From NCBI GenBank assembly GCA_019044685.2, contig JAGTXX020000017.1, positions 496,001 to 560,000 on the forward strand: 64,000 nt of DNA, written 5' to 3'. Positions 58,139 through 64,000 of this stretch are shown one piece after another. A program made the translations under genes and the position numbers. Origin of the DNA: Nannochloris sp. 'desiccata'. Its lineage: Eukaryota; Chlorophyta; Trebouxiophyceae; Chlorellales; Chlorellaceae. Numbering within the stretch: position 1 is the stretch's first letter; every line of letters starts with the position of its first letter. The notes beneath the pieces are model-generated. The model searched no databases, was not told where the DNA came from, and was given only the letters and a program-made list of their open reading frames with translations.

Positions 58139-59507
58139 ATGGCACTCAGAAGTGTGCTCTCTCGCATTGCTGGTAGGGCTCTTACACCTGAAGTGAGGAC
58201 CTCTGCTGCTGCCCAAGCTTCAAGATCAATGACTACCAAAGCTAGTGTCAACGGCATTCCCGTCGAGGTGTGCATTTTATATCTAATCTTACAAAATCAC
58301 AACTTCCCGTCTGCCTTGATTGGCTGAATCTGCTCCTGATCAAGCCGTTTTTTAACCAACTTCCTCCTTTATACAGGTGCACAACCCTGACGGCGAACAT
58401 CGCGTCATCGTCACCAAAAATCTCCCTGGCGATCGCTGGCTCAATGTCCTCACCTCCTCTGGATGCCGTGTAGAAATCTGCACTTCTGAACAAACCATCC
58501 TCGATAACGCCACCATCAAGAAACTTCTCGACAAGAAATGCGATGGATTGATTGGCCAGCTCACTGAAGATTGGAGCTCCGAGCTCTTTGAAGCTCTCAA
58601 AGCTGCAGGTGGCAGAGCATACTCAAACTATGCAGTCGGCTACAACAATGTCATCGTGCCCGAGGCCACAAAACGCGGCATACCTGTAGGAAACACCCCT
58701 GGAGTCTTGACAGAAACCACCGCGGAGCTTGCTGCTGCGTTAACTATGGCAGCTGCCCGCCGTGTCGTCGAAGGAGATAACTTTATGCGTGCTAACAAGT
58801 ACAAAGGATGGTTGCCCACCCTCTTTGTCGGAAACTTACTTCAAGGTAAAACTGTCGGTATCGTCGGCGCTGGGCGTATTGGTAGCGCCTATGCACGTAT
58901 GATGGTTGAAGGACATAAAATGGATCTTATCTATTACGACCCATATCCCAACAAGTTCCTGGAAGAGTATATTTCAGACTATGGAAACTTATTAAAATCA
59001 AAAGGCGAGAAACCCGTCACAGCAAGAAGATGCGAAACTGTGGAGGAAGTACTTCGTGAATCTGATGTGGTCAGTCTTCACTGCAATCTTGACGAAAATA
59101 CCAAGCATTTAATTAATAAAGAAAGGTTGAATATGATGAAAAAAGATGCCGTGTTGGTGAATGCTGCCCGAGGACCATGTGTTGACGAGGTTGCTCTTGT
59201 AGCTCATTTAAAAGCAAATCCTGATTTCAGATGTGGTCTTGATGTATTTGAAGACGAACCTTTGATGAAACCTGGTCTTGGTGACTGCCCTAACGCTGTG
59301 GTCGTCCCTCATATTGCCTCTGCTACTCTGTGGACCAGAGCTGGTATGGCGACCTTGGCTGCATGCAACGTAGCTGCTACTTTGAAGGGCTACCCTGCTT
59401 GGACAAAGAACGATGTGTTGCCGTTTGTAGACGGACCGTTTGAGGATATCCCTAAGGCTGCTCCTTCTATTGTCAACGCAAAGGAATTGAACTTGCCCAC
59501 AGTCTAA
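58139..59507 (+). CDS. HPR1: NADH-dependent hydroxypyruvate reductase, mitochondrial form
   Basis: Exons are 58139-58267 and 58377-59507 (419 aa). Exon 1 encodes almost exactly the presequence (MALRSVLSRIAGRALTPEVR...SRSMTTKAS), and exon 2 begins the conserved protein (VHNPDGEHRVIVTKNLPGD). It is a D-2-hydroxyacid dehydrogenase: CDGLIGQLTEDW, GNTPGVLTETTAELAA, NAD-binding GAGRIGSAYARMMVEG, substrate Arg in NAARGPCVDE, Glu in FEDEP and catalytic His in VVPHIASAT. Matches plant peroxisomal HPR1 nearly end to end. The plant C terminus (LGLPVSKL) carries a PTS1; here it is LNLPTV, so the signal is absent. It converts hydroxypyruvate to D-glycerate and oxidises NADH from glycine decarboxylase. Confidence 0.97.
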
Positions 59508-59779
59508 TCAAGAATTTAAATATTTTTCTGTGTTACAAAACCTGAATTGATGCTTTGCTCTTGCTTCTCAATCCTACCGTCTTTGCCAGCTTTATCTTTA
59601 ACTACCCCCTCTTTTTCTTCTCTTGTGTAATTATTAATTCGCTAGTTATAACACAACAAACAAACTATCGTACACGAAAAATTAAGCAAGTAGTAAGCAA
59701 ATAAAAAAAAAACATCAATCAGAGAACAACGCTAGGTCACATGCACCATCAATTCAGTCACCGTAACTACTTAACCATC

Positions 59780-60935
59780 TTACTCCAATGCAGGATTTAC
59801 AATCAGAACAACTTTACCCCTTGCATGCCCTTGTTCCATGTACTTATGAGCCTCTACTACCTCTTCCAATGGCACTTTTCTATCTATGATAGGCTTCAAG
59901 TTCCTGCTCTCCAGCAATGTAGCTACCTCGGCCATCTGTTCTCCATTAGGACTTACTAAAATAACTTTATATTTAGGGCCCAGGCGTAAGGTACCGAACA
60001 TTTTATTCTTTGCAAGGTGGTATAAAACAAACAGTGGAGCCATGCCCACACCACGTTCCTTGATCCACCCACTGTTTAAAACCGTAACCATTGTCCCTGT
60101 CTTTTTCAGCACCTTCATACTTCGAATTTCAACGGAACCTCCGATCAGGTCAATAACAGCATCGAAAGGTTCGTTTTTACAGACTTCTTCAAACTGTTGC
60201 GTGGTATAATCGATCGCCACATCGGCGCCCAGTTCCTTAGTACAAAAATCAATATTGCGGGTAGAGCAGGTGGTTGTCACGTGGAGACCACGTGCTTTTG
60301 CGATTTGAATAGCAACGCTACCTACGCCACCTGCCCCAGCATGGATAAGAAGTCTGTTGCCTGGGGAAAGAGAAGCTGCCTCCAAAGATTGCCAGGCTGT
60401 GAGAGACACAAGCGGTAAAGCGCCAGCGTCTGAGAGGGTAGTGTTGGCAGGGACCACAGCGAGTTGATTTTCTGGTGCGCAAAAGTACTCCGAGTAACAT
60501 CCTTCGCGGCTATACAGCTGGAAGCCTTCAGTGCAGCCAAATACTCGGGTCCCAGGAGGGAACTTGCTGCCCTCGTCGCTTTCAACAACAACGCCGCTCA
60601 AATCGCCTCCAAGAACCTGCAGGAAGGAAATGACGAGTTTCATTTTTACACTCAGTGGTTGTGGAATATTACAGTTTTCTTTCAAAGCATGCCGTGGAAG
60701 GCCGTCCAAGGCTAACCAAGACGACGGGGAACAGATCACTACTTTCATTGGGAAGCTTGACCATGAAGCGAGGCACCTCGCCCTTTCTAGTTTTATAATC
60801 AATAGGATTCACACTTGTCGAAGCGATTTGAACGAGGCAGCGGCCTTGGCCAGGTTTTCGCTCTGGCTTTGGCAGATCATTTCGAACTCGAAGAACTTCA
60901 GGGGGACCAAATTGTTCAAAAATTACACCTTTCAT
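59780..60935 (-). CDS. Zinc-free MDR-family quinone oxidoreductase
   Basis: Exons are 60935-60717 and 60616-59780 (351 aa). The start is MKGVIFEQFGPPEVL, the usual family start; longer upstream frames lack support. The donor is taken as TTG|GTTAGC; a second candidate two codons earlier (GTC|GTCTTG) would give the better-conserved FPVVLGGDLSG but is a poor splice site. Motifs: STSVNPIDYKTRKGEVP, VLGGDLSGVVVE, the nucleotide-binding LIHAGAGGVGSVAIQIAKA and GADVAIDYTT. The zinc-site cysteines of alcohol dehydrogenases are absent. Homologues reduce quinones or reactive enals using NADPH. A role against photooxidative carbonyls is possible but not shown. Confidence 0.88.
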
Positions 60936-61495
60936 TCTGGCTGCTTTCAAATACGAACTATACCTCGTATAATTGATAACAAGATAGGGGCTAGTCAAGG
61001 CTGGCAACGAAATAATGAAATTGTGACACAGTTTGTCTCGGCCGCAGGCTTTCACTTTAAAATTTTGCCACACTCTTTCTCTTTCCAATTAATGGTGCAT
61101 TCTATTTTACAAGGGATGGCGATCTACGCATCATCCACATCGATAAACAATCAACACTACTTATTACTAAGCAAACAAACGAAGAAAAAAAATAAAAGAA
61201 AGGAAAAAAAAAGTCCCGCCAGTCCTAGTGAGTTTCGAATTTTACTTATAAAGAGGACATAGAGAGACAAGGAGAAATGAGACTATCAAATATCAACCAT
61301 AGGGAGTTCAAAGGTCGTTTGTATCATTCGTTTATGCAAGTATACACTAATATTTTATATACTAATATTAATAATATATATTTCTATTCAAATTCACAAC
61401 AGCAACCCTCAGCAACCCTGTCTGTGGTCATAATACAAACTTCTTTGATTTTAAAATTTAATTTTTGATCTTCAAAGAGAGCATTCTACGCTAAT
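60936..61495. other. Intergenic, upstream of the quinone oxidoreductase
   Basis: AT-rich with AATATTAATAATATATAT near 61365. It holds the GOGAT 3' end. No gene. Confidence 0.6.
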
Positions 61496-64000
61496 TTAAG
61501 CTGTAGCATGGCGACCGCTGTTTCTGAGTCCACCACTCTCCTCAAACTCATACACAGGGATTACACCACCTTCAGTACGATCTGTACCTTCAGGATACTT
61601 GGCAGGACGAGAAGTTAAATACTCATTACAGGCAGCAGCTGCTTGTCTACCTTCAGCAATAGCCCAAACAACCAAAGACTGTCCACGACGGCAATCTCCA
61701 GCAGCGAATACACCATCAATAGAAGTCGCAAACTGGCCAAATTCAGCTTTGAAGTTGGAACGAGGATCAAGATCAACACCAAGCGCTTCTGCCAAAGTAG
61801 CCTCAGGGCCTAAGAAACCCATTGCAAGCAACACAAGATCAGCTTCAAGAATGCGCTCACTACCAGGGATTTCCTTAAATTTAGGAGGCCCACCAGCAGG
61901 GAATTCCCACTCCACTGAAACGATCTCAACTCCTTTCAAATTACCGTTACCATCATCAATAAACCGCTTGCTCAAGACCTCATACTCACGAGGGTCCTTT
62001 CCGTACTTGGCAGCAGCTTCCGCATGGCCATAATCTACCTTGAATACACGAGGGTAATATGGCCAAGGATTGTTTGCTCCACGAGTCTCCGGAGGTTGAC
62101 TTAACAACTCCAAATTGACGATGGAGGTCGCACCGTGGCGGAGAGAAGTTCCAATGCAATCAGTGCCAGTATCACCGCCACCGATGACGATAACTTTCTT
62201 CCCTTCAGCAGAGATGTATTTCCCATCAGCAAGGTTGGAATCAAGTAAAGATTTCGTATTAGCATGCAAAAACTCCATTGCAAAGTGAACTCCCTTTAAG
62301 CCACGACCTTCAATAGGCAAGTCGCGAGGCTTTGTTGCACCAGCAGCGAGAACAACTGCATCAGTGGCAGCACGAATAGATTTGATATCTACGCCTTTAC
62401 CAACGTGGGCTTCAGTAACAAAGGTAACTCCTTCCTCAGCCATCAAATTGACACGACGTTGAACAACATCAACTTTATCGGTTTTCATATTAGGCACTCC
62501 GTACATCATTAAGCCACCAGGACGGTCGGAACGTTCATATACAGTGACGGTGTGTCCAGCTTTGTTAAGCTGATCAGCTACAGCCATGCCTGCGGGGCCG
62601 CTTCCGATGACAGCAACACGGCGACCTGTGCGAGACATGGGAGGACGAGGAACAATCCATCCTTCGTCAAAGCCTTTGTCGATGATGGAAACTTCCATTG
62701 TTTTGATAGTGACAGGATTTTGGTTGATACCCAGCACACAAGAACCTTCACAGGGAGCAGGGCAGACACGGCCGGTAAATTCAGGGAAATTATTCGTTTC
62801 CAAAAGACGGTCCAAAGCTTCACGCCACCTTCCTTGCCAGACCAGAGTATTCCACTCGGGAATCAAGTTACCAAGAGGGCAACCAGTGGTCCGGTTAAGG
62901 CAGTAAGGGGTTCCGCAATCCATGCAACGAGCACTTTGTGTGTTGAGTAAATCTGCTTGCTCGGCCTTGGGTAAATGAGCATGCACCTCGCCCCAGTCTT
63001 CCATGCGTTCCTCAACAGGGCGATAGGGCATAGGAGAACGTTCATAAGACACAAATCCACGATTCTTTTGTGCAGTACCATCAGGAAGAACAGTAGGACG
63101 ACCAGCTTCCCAAACAGCGGGCCAACCGCCGACAGGCTGACCCGCAGAGGCGTTGTGCAGTAACTTTGCAAATTCCTTTTGAGCATCAAGCGTGGGTGCG
63201 GAACCGTTCGCAGCGGCTGCAGTGGTAGCAGCTTCAACTGCTCTGCGAGCAGAAGCAAAGGCAGCAGGTGATTTAGGACCAGGTGGTGCCTTCACTACCT
63301 CCATCGCCAACGACTTGAGTTGTTCAAAGGCATCAACATTAAGATTAACACCAGCAAGGAGATCTTCTTCGTCTTTACGTGCAGCAGCAAGTTTCGCAGC
63401 TTCATCCAACGCACGGCGGTATTCATGAGGGAATACTTTGACAAAACTGCGAACAGAACGACCCCAATCAGCAAGAAGTGACGTTGCCAAAGGGGACTTT
63501 GTATACTGAGCGTGTTTTTCGACCAAAGAGTGAAGTAAAGCCAGATCTGCTTCTTCATCAACAGGGAAAAGATCAGAAGATACGTCCACATTGCACAGTT
63601 TACCTAAACGGCTATCAGGATCATACACAAAAGCAAGACCACCACTCATTCCGGCACCGAAATTTTTTCCAGTTTTACCAAGAATGACCGCAGTTCCACC
63701 AGTCATGTATTCCAAAGCATGGTCACCAACACCTTCAACAACAGCCTGTGCACCAGAATTACGTACACAGAACCTTTCTGCAGCAATTCCACTGAAATAC
63801 GCCTCACCTTTGACGGCTCCATAAAGACAGACATTCCCGACAATAACATTCTCTTCAGGTTTAAAAGTAGCGGTCGCGGGTGGGTAGACAGCAAGAACAC
63901 CACCAGAAAGACCTTTACCAACATAATCATTGGCATCACCTTCAAGTCTGATGGTAATACCAGAGCAAACCCAGGCACCCAGGGACTGACCAGCATGGCC
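61496..64000 (-). CDS. GLT1: NADH-type glutamate synthase (GOGAT), C-terminal 834 residues, cut by the window edge
   Basis: Open throughout from the window edge to TAA; no intron is needed. The fragment starts inside the GXGXG domain of the alpha portion ([11 protein letters not shown]...[36 protein letters not shown]). A linker follows, then the beta portion: [20 protein letters not shown] and [14 protein letters not shown] (cysteines for [4Fe-4S] clusters), FAD site [19 protein letters not shown](P)H site [15 protein letters not shown], and [18 protein letters not shown]. Alpha and beta on one chain define the NADH-GOGAT of plants, fungi and algae, as opposed to plastid Fd-GOGAT. It makes glutamate from 2-oxoglutarate and glutamine, so could re-assimilate photorespiratory ammonia. 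Confidence 0.97.
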   Translation of the reverse strand, partial: GHAGQSLGAWVCSGITIRLEGDANDYVGKGLSGGVLAVYPPATATFKPEENVIVGNVCLYGAVKGEAYFSGIAAERFCVRNSGAQAVVEGVGDHALEYMTGGTAVILGKTGKNFGAGMSGGLAFVYDPDSRLGKLCNVDVSSDLFPVDEEADLALLHSLVEKHAQYTKSPLATSLLADWGRSVRSFVKVFPHEYRRALDEAAKLAAARKDEEDLLAGVNLNVDAFEQLKSLAMEVVKAPPGPKSPAAFASARRAVEAATTAAAANGSAPTLDAQKEFAKLLHNASAGQPVGGWPAVWEAGRPTVLPDGTAQKNRGFVSYERSPMPYRPVEERMEDWGEVHAHLPKAEQADLLNTQSARCMDCGTPYCLNRTTGCPLGNLIPEWNTLVWQGRWREALDRLLETNNFPEFTGRVCPAPCEGSCVLGINQNPVTIKTMEVSIIDKGFDEGWIVPRPPMSRTGRRVAVIGSGPAGMAVADQLNKAGHTVTVYERSDRPGGLMMYGVPNMKTDKVDVVQRRVNLMAEEGVTFVTEAHVGKGVDIKSIRAATDAVVLAAGATKPRDLPIEGRGLKGVHFAMEFLHANTKSLLDSNLADGKYISAEGKKVIVIGGGDTGTDCIGTSLRHGATSIVNLELLSQPPETRGANNPWPYYPRVFKVDYGHAEAAAKYGKDPREYEVLSKRFIDDGNGNLKGVEIVSVEWEFPAGGPPKFKEIPGSERILEADLVLLAMGFLGPEATLAEALGVDLDPRSNFKAEFGQFATSIDGVFAAGDCRRGQSLVVWAIAEGRQAAAACNEYLTSRPAKYPEGTDRTEGGVIPVYEFEESGGLRNSGRHATA

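Overview
This is a nuclear segment from a photosynthetic eukaryote, most likely a microalga. About 29 protein genes lie on both strands. Most are interrupted by short GT-AG introns (roughly 70-500 nt) whose splice junctions restore frame exactly. The products include SNAPc and TFIID subunits, a Rab18 GTPase, a Mic19-like MICOS protein, mitochondrial ClpX, a bifunctional-nuclease/UVR protein, a plant-type RAP-domain protein, a twin-LOV photoreceptor and a complete set of photorespiratory reactions. Two likely organelle proteins (34367-35467 and 10750-11867) start without an obvious ER signal peptide. The SGAT and hydroxypyruvate reductase resemble plant orthologues closely. Both points lean toward a primary-plastid (green-type) alga, but the lineage is not settled by this window. 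I see no tRNA, rRNA, CRISPR array or intact transposon.

Layout. 1-12 kb: J-domain fusion protein, KEN-box protein, CNNM-type magnesium transporter, a low-complexity coiled-coil protein and a putative thylakoid-lumen metalloprotease. 12.6-24 kb: a 7-exon RAP/heptatricopeptide-like organelle RNA protein, Rab18, a SAM-domain coiled-coil protein and ClpX. 25-36.5 kb: an ankyrin/MYND protein with an apparent +1 frameshift, a TraB-domain protein, Mic19-like, a CTD-type phosphatase, bifunctional nuclease/UVR, then a broken gene containing a 123-bp-arm inverted repeat. 37-50 kb: SNAPC3, a heme-oxygenase-like protein, a short MTHFR with a GC-AG intron, a DEK-C/SWIB protein, an unrecognised transcription-factor-like protein, a mitochondrial S1/Rps1-like protein, TAF7, a tiny basic protein and a DUF3783-like protein. 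50-64 kb: serine:glyoxylate aminotransferase, glycolate dehydrogenase, twin-LOV protein, hydroxypyruvate reductase, a zinc-free quinone oxidoreductase and NADH-type glutamate synthase (cut by the window end).

How the genes work together. The most striking feature is the 50.3-59.5 kb block. Glycolate to glyoxylate (glycolate dehydrogenase), glyoxylate plus serine to glycine plus hydroxypyruvate (SGAT) and hydroxypyruvate to glycerate (HPR) are encoded side by side in a eukaryotic nucleus. All three proteins carry mitochondrial-type presequences, and neither SGAT nor HPR ends in a peroxisomal signal. SGAT and glycolate dehydrogenase share a 255-bp divergent promoter region, and HPR shares one with a twin-LOV blue-light receptor. 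Glutamate synthase (ammonia re-assimilation) follows, and MTHFR (one-carbon metabolism) lies 9 kb upstream. I read this as a candidate eukaryotic photorespiratory gene cluster; co-regulation is inference.

Architecture. Neighbouring genes mostly alternate strand, so divergent promoters and convergent 3' ends dominate. First coding exons are often tiny (14-84 nt), giving a strong 5' bias of introns.
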